This document shows, piece after piece, positions 1 through 5,823 of a stretch of DNA of 5,823 nt. The position numbers and the translations under genes were made by a program. Each line of letters starts with the position of its first letter. Position 1 is the first letter of the stretch. The notes under the pieces were generated by a model. It ran no database searches. It was not told where the DNA came from and worked only from the letters and a program-made list of their open reading frames with translations. Source of the DNA: Lachnospiraceae bacterium (GTDB lineage: Bacteria; Bacillota_A; Clostridia; Lachnospirales; Lachnospiraceae); contig JAILPG010000205.1 in assembly GCA_024699595.1 (NCBI GenBank), forward strand, positions 1 to 5,823, written 5' to 3'.

Positions 1-1748
1 TCCCGTATACCGCACCCCATACGTTTGAGCAGTTCTTTTGCCGCTTTATAAGATTCGGGATGGACACCCGTTGCATCAAGAGGCTCATCCCCGCCTGTTA
101 TCCTGCAGAAGCCCGCACATTGCTCATATGCTTTGGGACCGAGTTTAGCCACATTCATAAGTTCTTTTCTGTTAACAAAACGGCCGTGTTCCTCTCTGTA
201 CGAAACAATGTTCTTTGCCACGGCAGCGGTGATGCCGGAAATATGCGACAAAAGAGACGCAGATGCCGTATTAAGGTCAACGCCTACCTTGTTTACCGCA
301 TCTTCAACCACACCATCCAGCGCGTCTCCCAGTTTCTTTTGGTTCATGTCGTGCTGGTATTGTCCGACTCCGATGGATTTTGGATCGATCTTTACAAGTT
401 CAGCCAAAGGATCCTGGATACGTCTGGCAATTGAGACGGCACTCCTTTGACCGACATCAAAGTTCGGGAATTCCTCGCTTGCCAGTTTGCTTGCGGAGTA
501 GACACTGGCACCGGCCTCATTTGTGATCACATACTGCACATGTGCATCCGGGATCTCCTTAAGTATCCTGACTATGATCTGCTCCGATTCTCTGGATGCA
601 GTTCCATTTCCGACAGAAATAACGGATATGCCATGCTTTGAGATCAGTTCTTTGATGATCTTTGCTGTTTCTTCCACCTTGTTATGCGGAGCTGTGGGAT
701 ATACCACCACTGTATCAAGAACCTTGCCTGTCTCATCTACGACTGCAGTCTTGCAACCGGTTCTGAATGCCGGATCCCATCCCAAAACCGTACATCCCAC
801 AATAGGCGGCTGCATCAGGAGCTGGTACAGGTTCTGTTCAAATACCTTTATGGCGCTTTCTTCAGCTTTTTCCTTAAGTTCCGTTCTTATCTCACGCTCA
901 ATGGAAGGCTGTATGAGACGGCTGTATGCATCCTCGCAGGCCGCAATGATCACAGGGGTGGTGTATTTATTCTCCGCGGTTATGTATCTTTTTTTCAGAT
1001 ATGAAATGATATGTTCGCTCTCAACTTCTACCGATACCGAAAGAATCCCTTCCGACTCTCCCCTGTTGATAGCAAGGATTCTGTGTCCGGCTATACGTTT
1101 TACGGGTTCCGCAAAGTCATAATACATCGTATATACGCTGTCAGTTTCGGGGGCTTTGGCTTTGGAGGATATTAATCCTTCTTTTCTTGTGATATCCCTG
1201 ATCCGTTCCCTGACAGCTGCATCGTCAGAGATACGCTCTGCGATTATGTCCGATGCTCCTGCTATGGCTGCCTGTACATCAGGCACGTCTTTTTCGGAAG
1301 AGGCACCGGTGACATACTTTTGAGCCTCTTCTTCCAACGGGGCATGAGTATTCTGCGCCATGATAAAGTCACAAAAAGGCTCAAGTCCTCTTTTCCTGGC
1401 CATATCGGCCCGTGTCTTTTTCTTTTGCTTATACGGTCTGTACAGATCCTCGACCGTGACGAGCTTTTCGGCTTTAAGAATGCTCTTTTTAAGATCATCT
1501 GTAAGTTTGCCCTGTTCTTCTATAAGAGCTATGACCTCTTCTTTTCTGGCTTCAAGGTTACGCAGATACTCAAGGCGCTCACTTAACATGCGAAGCGCGG
1601 AATCATCCAGACTTCCCGTCATTTCTTTCCTGTATCGCGAAATAAAAGGTATCGTATTGCCGTCGTCAATAAGTTTGACTGCCGCTTCTACCTGCCATTT
1701 TAAGCATCCGACCTCTTCAGAGATCACCTTATAGATATCCATGTTCAT
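1..1748 (-). CDS. tex: Tex family RNA-binding transcription accessory protein, 3' end cut off by the window
   Basis: Reading leftwards from 1748 gives 582 uninterrupted codons and no stop before the edge. Tex proteins are usually about 720-780 residues, so roughly the last 140-200, including the C-terminal S1 RNA-binding domain, are missing. The N-terminal helical Tex region begins MNMDIYKVISEEVG and contains the family-typical IPFISRYRKE and EDLYRPYKQKKKT. A YqgF/RNase H-like domain starts near residue 320 with GWDPAFRTGCK (D325). A helix-hairpin-helix region follows at about 490-550 (LNTASASLLSHISGI, then FVNRKELMNVAKLGPKAYEQ). Tex is a cytoplasmic nucleic-acid-binding protein linked to transcription; its exact biochemical role is not settled. 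A second ATG lies two codons in, at 1742, and is an equally possible start. The gene lies 30 bases behind the GH39 stop with no terminator between, so read-through from the sugar operon is plausible, although tex is normally a stand-alone housekeeping gene. The family assignment is very secure. Confidence 0.96.
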   Translation of the reverse strand, partial: MNMDIYKVISEEVGCLKWQVEAAVKLIDDGNTIPFISRYRKEMTGSLDDSALRMLSERLEYLRNLEARKEEVIALIEEQGKLTDDLKKSILKAEKLVTVEDLYRPYKQKKKTRADMARKRGLEPFCDFIMAQNTHAPLEEEAQKYVTGASSEKDVPDVQAAIAGASDIIAERISDDAAVRERIRDITRKEGLISSKAKAPETDSVYTMYYDFAEPVKRIAGHRILAINRGESEGILSVSVEVESEHIISYLKKRYITAENKYTTPVIIAACEDAYSRLIQPSIEREIRTELKEKAEESAIKVFEQNLYQLLMQPPIVGCTVLGWDPAFRTGCKTAVVDETGKVLDTVVVYPTAPHNKVEETAKIIKELISKHGISVISVGNGTASRESEQIIVRILKEIPDAHVQYVITNEAGASVYSASKLASEEFPNFDVGQRSAVSIARRIQDPLAELVKIDPKSIGVGQYQHDMNQKKLGDALDGVVEDAVNKVGVDLNTASASLLSHISGITAAVAKNIVSYREEHGRFVNRKELMNVAKLGPKAYEQCAGFCRITGGDEPLDATGVHPESYKAAKELLKRMGCGIR

Positions 1749-1751
1749 TTA

Positions 1752-1758
1752 TTCCTTT
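1752..1758 (-). promoter_or_regulatory. Ribosome binding site of tex
   Basis: The minus strand reads AAAAGGAATAAATGAACATG. The GGA core is four to five bases from the ATG at 1748 and ten to eleven from the ATG at 1742. The spacing is a little short for the first and a little long for the second, so the site does not clearly decide between the two starts. Confidence 0.5.
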
Positions 1759-1778
1759 TTTGATGATATTTCCCCGGT

Positions 1779-3269
1779 TTAATGGAAGGATATAACCTTA
1801 TCGTAGTCATAACCACGGTCGGGAGTGTAATCTCTTTTTACAAGTGTAAAATAGACTACGCCGTTCTTTCTGACAGGAACAGAAACGGATGCTGCATTGT
1901 CTGACGGCTTTATAACTTCGCTTAATGTCTGCGGTTTGGCTGCACTTTTAATAAGCTCAGTCTCACTCTGAGTCGGATATGCGGGCTCTCCCATATCATG
2001 CCACAGTTTCAGAGGATTACAGGTTATCTCATCGACGGTTTTGGTGATCAGCGTGTATTCACTCTCCTTAAGCCCCGGAAGAATATACCCGGCTGTCCTG
2101 TCGTCTTCATCTGTATTCCAGAGAATTCCGGCGTAGCCGTCAGTTCCTTTGACCACAACGGAGTTATCGTCTCTGTATACGCAATCGCCGCCAAACAATT
2201 TGAGCTGTTTGTAGAAATAGAAAGTCCAGAATGTGGGCTTGGGGATACACCCTGCAGCCACCAATCCGAACCCGCCGTGGAACAGCGAATCCGGAACACC
2301 CTGCTCTTCAAATACATCTCCGAAAGTCCAGTATGAATATGCCTCATTAACGTCTCCGAGCCTTGAAAGCTGCCCGGCAAGATAAGCCGCATTGATGTTC
2401 GTATCATGAATGACACCCTTTGGAGAGTAGGAAGTACTGAACTCCGTAAGGTGGATCGGCAGATCCTTGAACTCATCAAAAGAGTCCACGATATCCCTGG
2501 TAGACTGAAGATTCTCAAAACGCATATTCGGATCTTCCAGTTTGTGATAATCACAATGTCCTATGCGATCGGGGAAATCCACTGTGTAATGATGTCTTGT
2601 GATCCGGTCGGGACTTATTCCTTCCCTGCGGCAGAACTTCAGGAAAGCTTCAATCCATTCCGCATCCTTTACGCCGCATATGGCCGGTCCTCCGACCTTG
2701 AAACGGCTGTCACAGTTCTTTATTGCACTAAAAGTTTCTTTGAACAGTTTGAAGTACTCTTCCATGTCGGCTTTGTACCAAAAGCCGGGGAGATTTGGCT
2801 CATTCCATACTTCGATCGGCCATGTCACGACTTCATCACCGTACCGGTTCTTAAGGTGTATAAGGAGTGCCACTACCATATCTGTCCACTTCTTATAATC
2901 CTTTGGAGGTGTGGTGTTTCCTTTCCAGTAAAAGATCGTCTGTGTTCCGCTCGCCAGCTGACCGGGCATAAAGCCCAGTTCCAGATACGGTCTTATTCCG
3001 AGTTTTAGATAACTGTCAAATATCCTGTCCACGTAGGTGTAATTGTACTCGACCTTTGTCTCGCCGTTTTCCTCGTATTCGTGGTAGATTGATACGTCAT
3101 CCGAGAAAAGGCCGTGTCCGCGGATATATAAAAAGCCGATCATCTTCTGAACATATTCCAGTTCTTTTTGATATTCCTCCGTAAGAGCAAGGCCGAGGCG
3201 TCCTGTGCCCACGCAGTAGTCAACGTTGTTATTGAACCGTACCCGGTTGTTTAAATCGATCTTTATCAT
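1779..3269 (-). CDS. xynB: GH39 family beta-xylosidase (cytoplasmic)
   Basis: The 496-residue protein matches glycoside hydrolase family 39 xylosidases along its whole length. These are retaining enzymes that remove xylose from the non-reducing end of xylo-oligosaccharides. The N-terminal part (YCVGTGRLGLAL, residues 18-29; YIRGHGLF, 48-55) and the (beta/alpha)8 barrel are typical. The expected acid/base is E157 in EVWNEPNL and the nucleophile is E276 in LTEFSTSY. Their positions agree with E160 and E277, which I recall for the Thermoanaerobacterium saccharolyticum enzyme. Further family motifs are GFMPGQLASGTQTIFYWKG (99-117), RHHYT (225-229), YWTFGDVFEE (313-322) and HGGFGLV (331-337). The C-terminal beta-sandwich is complete, with HDMGEPAYPT near 424-433. 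There is no signal peptide or membrane segment, so the enzyme should act inside the cell on imported substrate. The start has a good ribosome binding site. Family assignment is very secure; substrate could also be another beta-xyloside or arabinoside. Confidence 0.95.
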   Translation of the reverse strand: MIKIDLNNRVRFNNNVDYCVGTGRLGLALTEEYQKELEYVQKMIGFLYIRGHGLFSDDVSIYHEYEENGETKVEYNYTYVDRIFDSYLKLGIRPYLELGFMPGQLASGTQTIFYWKGNTTPPKDYKKWTDMVVALLIHLKNRYGDEVVTWPIEVWNEPNLPGFWYKADMEEYFKLFKETFSAIKNCDSRFKVGGPAICGVKDAEWIEAFLKFCRREGISPDRITRHHYTVDFPDRIGHCDYHKLEDPNMRFENLQSTRDIVDSFDEFKDLPIHLTEFSTSYSPKGVIHDTNINAAYLAGQLSRLGDVNEAYSYWTFGDVFEEQGVPDSLFHGGFGLVAAGCIPKPTFWTFYFYKQLKLFGGDCVYRDDNSVVVKGTDGYAGILWNTDEDDRTAGYILPGLKESEYTLITKTVDEITCNPLKLWHDMGEPAYPTQSETELIKSAAKPQTLSEVIKPSDNAASVSVPVRKNGVVYFTLVKRDYTPDRGYDYDKVISFH

Positions 3270-3277
3270 CTTTTTTA

Positions 3278-3286
3278 TCCTTTCCT
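3278..3286 (-). promoter_or_regulatory. Ribosome binding site of the GH39 gene
   Basis: The minus strand reads AGGAAAGGA followed by eight bases and the ATG at 3269. This supports the chosen start, which also fits the usual N-terminus of the family. Confidence 0.7.
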
Positions 3287-3331
3287 GTATCTGAATATAA
3301 GATGGAATTTATTATCTTTATACCATGTGTG

Positions 3332-4189
3332 TCAGATATTTTCCAATATATCCAAAAGAGCATTGTGTGAAACTGCAAAAGCCTCCGGACCATCAAGTTC
3401 CTGACCGCCTTCCGACAATACTGCCTGTCTGCCGCGCTCCAGATTTTCAAAGCCCTTAAACCCGAACAGATGAGGCTCCAGCGAAAGAAATCCGTCAAAT
3501 CCGTTCCCAAACAGCTGCCTGAGGATTTCTTCCACATGACCGTCACCATATCCTGACGGTACGACCGTTCCGTTTTCAATACGCGCATCTTTCACATGAA
3601 TGTATGCAATACTGTCTTTCAAAAGATCATATGCTTCGAGCGTATCCTGCTTTACCTGAACAAAATTTGCAAAGTCAAAGATCGCCTTAAAATGATCTCC
3701 GTAAAAATCATCCATCAGTTCACGGCATTCGGCTGCCTTTTCGCCGTAGATCCCCTTTTCATTCTCATGCAGGATAACAGCATCGTTTTGTACGGCGTAG
3801 TCCGTAAACTTACCCATCCGCTCCCATACGGCACCCTTCCATTTACTATTCTGACCTTCCGGGATATAAAAACTGAACATCCTGAGATTCTTAGTATCCA
3901 TCTTATGTGCTATGTCCACCGCACGTTTGAAATCTTCAAAGTGTTTTTCAAACGGCTCATCAATACCGATCTTGCCAAGAGGTGTACCAAGAGCCGACAG
4001 GGATATTCCTGCATCATCCAGTTTCTTTTTGATCTCAGCGACTTTTTGATCTGAATGGAAGATCAGATTATCTCCGTCCACACCACGCATCTCAATATAA
4101 CGGATACCGAGTTTTTTCAGATTACTTATCTGAACATCCAGTTCCGGTGCGATCTCATCGGCAAATCCGGTGATCTTATCATATTTCAT
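3332..4189 (-). CDS. Sugar phosphate isomerase/epimerase family TIM-barrel protein
   Basis: The 285-residue protein belongs to the xylose-isomerase-like TIM-barrel group (AP_endonuc_2 fold, COG1082), which includes IolE, IolI, hydroxypyruvate isomerase and ketose 3-epimerases. Members bind a divalent metal and act on the carbonyl or hydroxyl next to it. The predicted metal ligands are all visible: E142 in LHENEKGIYG, D172 in FDFANF, H198 in YIHVKDA and E238 in SLEPH. The N-terminus (ITGFADEIAPELDVQI) is typical of the group, and the length is normal. There is no signal peptide, so the protein is cytoplasmic. It lies between the oxidoreductase (47-base gap) and the GH39 xylosidase (62-base gap), in the same orientation, which suggests one transcript. 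The context points to isomerisation, epimerisation or dehydration of an oxidised or released sugar. The exact reaction cannot be read from the sequence; inositol or 3-keto-sugar chemistry is possible. Confidence 0.88.
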   Translation of the reverse strand: MKYDKITGFADEIAPELDVQISNLKKLGIRYIEMRGVDGDNLIFHSDQKVAEIKKKLDDAGISLSALGTPLGKIGIDEPFEKHFEDFKRAVDIAHKMDTKNLRMFSFYIPEGQNSKWKGAVWERMGKFTDYAVQNDAVILHENEKGIYGEKAAECRELMDDFYGDHFKAIFDFANFVQVKQDTLEAYDLLKDSIAYIHVKDARIENGTVVPSGYGDGHVEEILRQLFGNGFDGFLSLEPHLFGFKGFENLERGRQAVLSEGGQELDGPEAFAVSHNALLDILENI

Positions 4190-4197
4190 CTTTATTT

Positions 4198-4203
4198 CCT
4201 CCT
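4198..4203 (-). promoter_or_regulatory. Consensus ribosome binding site of the isomerase gene
   Basis: A perfect AGGAGG stands eight bases before the ATG at 4189. It is the strongest site in the operon and fixes this start. Confidence 0.85.
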
Positions 4204-4236
4204 GTGCAATTCTTTTTTTGATTCTTTATTCTGTTC

Positions 4237-5403
4237 TTAATATGTGCCTTTCGTATCAAATACGATCCCCTTATCCGCTTTGGGTTTAGATCTGTTTCGC
4301 CGCTTGTTAAGTTCTGACAAAAACAATTCTTCGTCTATAGGCAGCTCCACGGTCCGGTCAAGCCACGAAGACAGGTACATCGCATTTGACAGCATCAGCG
4401 CATTTATGCCTTCTTCTCCGTCTGCCACCAGAGGCGTACCATCAAGAATCCTGCCCGCAAATGCTTTGAGCACACCCGCATGCTGCTCATTAAGGCCGTC
4501 TGTTTCCACTTCTATTGTCTCCATTGGAGGCTTTGCAAATCCGTTTTTTTCTGTTCTGCAAAATTCCCGTTCGTTTACTTTTAACCTGTCAAAGACCAGG
4601 CGGTCATGTTCACATATTATCCTGCCCATTTCAAAAGTCAGTTCCAGCCTGTTCGTTCCCGGCGCATCTCCTGTGGTGGTCACAAACACTCCCGTCGCAC
4701 CGTTTTCAAACTCCATATATGCCGTCACATCGTCCTCTACCTCTATGTCATGCCATTTGGCTTCATGACAGAAAGCCCTGACCCTGACCGGCAGTCCGCA
4801 GAGCCACTGTAAAAGATCCAGCTGATGCGGGCATTGGTTCAAAAGAACACCTCCGCCCTCACCGTCCCATGTGGCTTTCCATCCGGCAGCATCATAATAA
4901 CTCTGCGTCCGGTACCAGTCTGTGATGATCCAGTTTACGCGTTTAAGGGCTCCCAGTTCCCCACTGTTGATCATCTCATGCAACTTACGGTATACGCAGT
5001 TGGTCCGTTGGTTAAACATGATCGCAAATACCTTGTCGCTCTTTTTTGCGGCCTCATTCATCTCACGGACTCTGGCAGTATATACACCCGCCGGTTTTTC
5101 ACTTATTGCATGTAATCCATGTTCAAGGGCGTAGATCACATAATCCGGATGTGTATAATGCGGAGTCGCAATAAACACGGCATCGCAGGTTCCCGAATCT
5201 ATCAGTTCCTTTCCGTCACTAAATCGTTTGACATCCGGGGGGAGATTGTCTTTTGCCCACTCAAGCCTGCTTTCTCTGTTATCTGCTACTGCACACAACC
5301 GCATCCTGGGAACCTGTCCGGCAACGATCATCCCCGCGTGATTTGCGCCCATTCCGCCAAGTCCTATGATACCTATTCTTACTTCATTAGGATTATTGTC
5401 CAT
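4237..5403 (-). CDS. Gfo/Idh/MocA family NAD(P)-dependent oxidoreductase
   Basis: The 388-residue protein is a full-length member of the Gfo/Idh/MocA dehydrogenases, which oxidise or reduce hydroxyl groups of sugars, inositols and glycosides. The N-terminal Rossmann fold starts RIGIIGLGGMGANHAGM, with the dinucleotide-binding glycines at residues 14-19, and continues with AVADNRESR at the second strand. EKPAG (102-106) provides the conserved lysine K103. The C-terminal substrate domain carries LLNQCPHQLDLLQWL with the likely catalytic H193. The C-terminus (IVFDTKGTY) is like that of other clostridial members. No signal peptide is present, so it is cytoplasmic. This is the first gene of the minus-strand operon, directly facing the AraC-type regulator. 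Family is very secure. Substrate is unknown: candidates are a xyloside, a released pentose, an inositol or a 3-keto-glycoside intermediate. Cofactor choice (NAD or NADP) is not decided; the acidic D41 at the end of the second strand favours NAD. Confidence 0.93.
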   Translation of the reverse strand: MDNNPNEVRIGIIGLGGMGANHAGMIVAGQVPRMRLCAVADNRESRLEWAKDNLPPDVKRFSDGKELIDSGTCDAVFIATPHYTHPDYVIYALEHGLHAISEKPAGVYTARVREMNEAAKKSDKVFAIMFNQRTNCVYRKLHEMINSGELGALKRVNWIITDWYRTQSYYDAAGWKATWDGEGGGVLLNQCPHQLDLLQWLCGLPVRVRAFCHEAKWHDIEVEDDVTAYMEFENGATGVFVTTTGDAPGTNRLELTFEMGRIICEHDRLVFDRLKVNEREFCRTEKNGFAKPPMETIEVETDGLNEQHAGVLKAFAGRILDGTPLVADGEEGINALMLSNAMYLSSWLDRTVELPIDEELFLSELNKRRNRSKPKADKGIVFDTKGTY

Positions 5404-5409
5404 TTGTTA

Positions 5410-5417
5410 CCCCCTTT
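5410..5417 (-). promoter_or_regulatory. Ribosome binding site of the oxidoreductase gene
   Basis: The minus strand reads AAAGGGGG, then six bases, then the ATG at 5403. The G-rich core and spacing support this start, which gives only nine residues before the Rossmann motif. Confidence 0.7.
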
Positions 5418-5419
5418 GT

Positions 5420-5437
5420 ATTCCTGAATGATTCCTG
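5420..5437. repeat. Direct repeat ATTCCTG, 11-base period
   Basis: ATTCCTG occurs at 5420-5426 and again at 5431-5437, eleven bases apart, about one helical turn, so both copies face the same side of the DNA. An inverted GGAATC lies at 5460-5465, pairing with GATTCC at 5430-5435. The repeats lie between the oxidoreductase start and the likely promoters, a reasonable place for a regulator site. The words are short, so chance is not excluded. Confidence 0.35.
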
Positions 5438-5446
5438 TTGAGTTTT

Positions 5447-5452
5447 ATTGTA
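5447..5452 (-). promoter_or_regulatory. Tentative -10 box for the oxidoreductase operon
   Basis: The minus strand reads TACAAT, which would give a leader of about 35-40 bases ahead of the ATG at 5403. No good -35 element lies at the right distance, so this is a weak suggestion; other TATA-like words between 5464 and 5500 are equally possible. Confidence 0.2.
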
Positions 5453-5465
5453 ATTGAACGGAATC

Positions 5466-5471
5466 TATAAT
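5466..5471 (+). promoter_or_regulatory. Candidate -10 box for the AraC-type gene
   Basis: A perfect TATAAT is present. Seventeen bases upstream lies TTTTAT (5443-5448), a poor -35 match. If used, transcription would begin near 5478, which would exclude the alternative starts at 5454 and 5475 and favour translation from 5514. Confidence 0.35.
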
Positions 5472-5513
5472 AATATGTATATAAAATACCTGCTTTATAT
5501 ATTATTCCGACCT

Positions 5514-5823
5514 ATGCCCGATTCCTTAAAAAAAGAAATTTCACAAGTTCCGCTTTATTATATCGGTTCACCGTTTGATATCGCCTACCGGAATTCTGTT
5601 GCAGAATCTCCTGTGGGACCTCATTCCCATAATGCGACAGAATTTTACTATACACTGACGGATCTGCCCGACGTACTGCTCAATGATACCGTACAGGCTG
5701 TTCCCGCCGGATCGCTTCTGATCATCCCATCATATTGTGTTCATCAGTTGTTCCATGAAGCGGATGTCAAATATGAACGATACATTCTGACCGTACATGA
5801 CAGATGGCTTGGTTCCGTCCTGA
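5514..5823 (+). CDS. AraC-type transcriptional regulator, N-terminal cupin domain only (cut off by the window)
   Basis: The reading frame gives 103 complete codons and is still open at the right edge; the final TGA is out of frame. The protein shows the sugar-sensing cupin domain of AraC/XylS regulators: PHSHNATEFYYTL (residues 36-48), AVPAGSLLIIPSYCVHQ (62-78) and KYERYILTV (86-94). The C-terminal helix-turn-helix pair that would confirm the class is beyond the window; members are usually about 250-300 residues. The start is uncertain: no Shine-Dalgarno site precedes the ATG at 5514, and the frame stays open upstream through an ATG at 5475 and a TTG at 5454. The extra residues from 5475 (MYIKYLLYILFRP) are hydrophobic and unlike a regulator N-terminus, so 5514 is preferred. 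Divergent placement next to the sugar operon suggests that it controls that operon in response to the substrate or a breakdown product. Confidence 0.8.
   Translation, partial: MPDSLKKEISQVPLYYIGSPFDIAYRNSVAESPVGPHSHNATEFYYTLTDLPDVLLNDTVQAVPAGSLLIIPSYCVHQLFHEADVKYERYILTVHDRWLGSVL

Larger units (their letters stand above)
5404..5513. promoter_or_regulatory. Divergent intergenic control region
   Basis: This AT-rich stretch separates the minus-strand sugar operon from the plus-strand AraC-type gene and is the only place in the window with room for their promoters. It contains a TATAAT on the plus strand, several TATA-like words on both strands, and repeated ATTCC words at 5420, 5431 and 5504, with an inverted copy (GGAAT) at 5460-5464. 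I find no strong TTGACA box for either direction and no clear catabolite-control (cre) palindrome. A weak start would fit a promoter that depends on an activator such as the neighbouring AraC-type protein; that is inference. Confidence 0.55.

Noticed and set aside
766..781. Alanine in place of glycine in the Tex motif WDPAFRTGCK
   Set aside because: From memory, proteobacterial Tex has DPG here but DPA is common in Firmicutes, so this is ordinary lineage variation.
523..1122. Plus-strand 199-codon open frame
   Set aside because: It lies antisense to tex, whose frame is intact and strongly conserved here; the translated product has no family features.
2048..2554. Minus-strand 168-codon open frame inside the GH39 gene
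   Set aside because: It overlaps the GH39 gene in another frame on the same strand, and the GH39 frame holds the catalytic motifs.
2406..3008. Plus-strand 200-codon open frame
   Set aside because: It lies antisense to the GH39 catalytic domain and resembles no known protein; a shadow of the opposite strand.
3306..3325. Possible hairpin in the gap between the isomerase and GH39 genes (CCAT/ATGG words)
   Set aside because: The stem is only about four base pairs with a loop of some seventeen bases and no T-run, so it does not support a terminator.
4244..4768. Plus-strand 174-codon, serine-rich open frame
   Set aside because: It is antisense to the intact C-terminal domain of the Gfo/Idh/MocA oxidoreductase; the serine richness comes from the opposite-strand codons.
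5119..5427. Plus-strand 102-codon open frame reaching the intergenic region
   Set aside because: It is antisense to the Rossmann domain of the oxidoreductase, has no ribosome binding site and no recognisable family.

Overview
The window looks like a carbohydrate-utilisation locus from a Gram-positive anaerobe of the class Clostridia. A Lachnospiraceae-type gut or rumen bacterium is the best guess. This rests on the Clostridia-like sequence of the Tex protein, a GH39 xylosidase that closely matches those of thermophilic and gut Clostridia, purine-rich Shine-Dalgarno sites ahead of the minus-strand genes, and AT-rich, tightly packed gene junctions. The taxon is an inference; no rRNA or other marker is present.

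Layout, from right to left in the direction of transcription. Four genes lie head to tail on the minus strand: a Gfo/Idh/MocA-family NAD(P)-dependent oxidoreductase (5403-4237), a TIM-barrel sugar phosphate isomerase/epimerase (4189-3332), a GH39 beta-xylosidase (3269-1779), and tex, the RNA-binding transcription accessory protein, whose 3' end runs off the left edge (1748-1). The gaps are 47, 62 and 29 bases, and none holds a convincing hairpin-plus-T-run terminator. At the right edge a plus-strand gene (from 5514, cut off at 5823) encodes the N-terminal cupin domain of an AraC-type regulator, transcribed divergently from the operon. The roughly 110-base intergenic region between them is AT-rich and carries repeated ATTCC-type words. 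It is the only stretch that looks like a control region.

Likely joint role. GH39 supplies a retaining beta-xylosidase without a signal peptide, so it should act in the cytoplasm on imported xylo-oligosaccharides or xylosides. The oxidoreductase and the TIM-barrel enzyme are a pair often found together in pathways that oxidise and rearrange sugars, inositols or glycosides, and they probably process the released sugar or a modified glycoside. The AraC-type protein probably senses the substrate and controls the operon. No transporter, xylose isomerase or xylulokinase is in the window; if the pathway needs them they lie elsewhere. tex is a conserved housekeeping gene that happens to lie downstream and may be read through from the operon.

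I see no RNA genes, insertion sequences, CRISPR arrays or phage genes. Apart from the first and last genes, which are cut by the window edges, all genes appear intact. I do not see a clearly novel system. The most interesting point is the pairing of a glycosidase with a sugar oxidoreductase/isomerase couple under a divergent AraC-type regulator.
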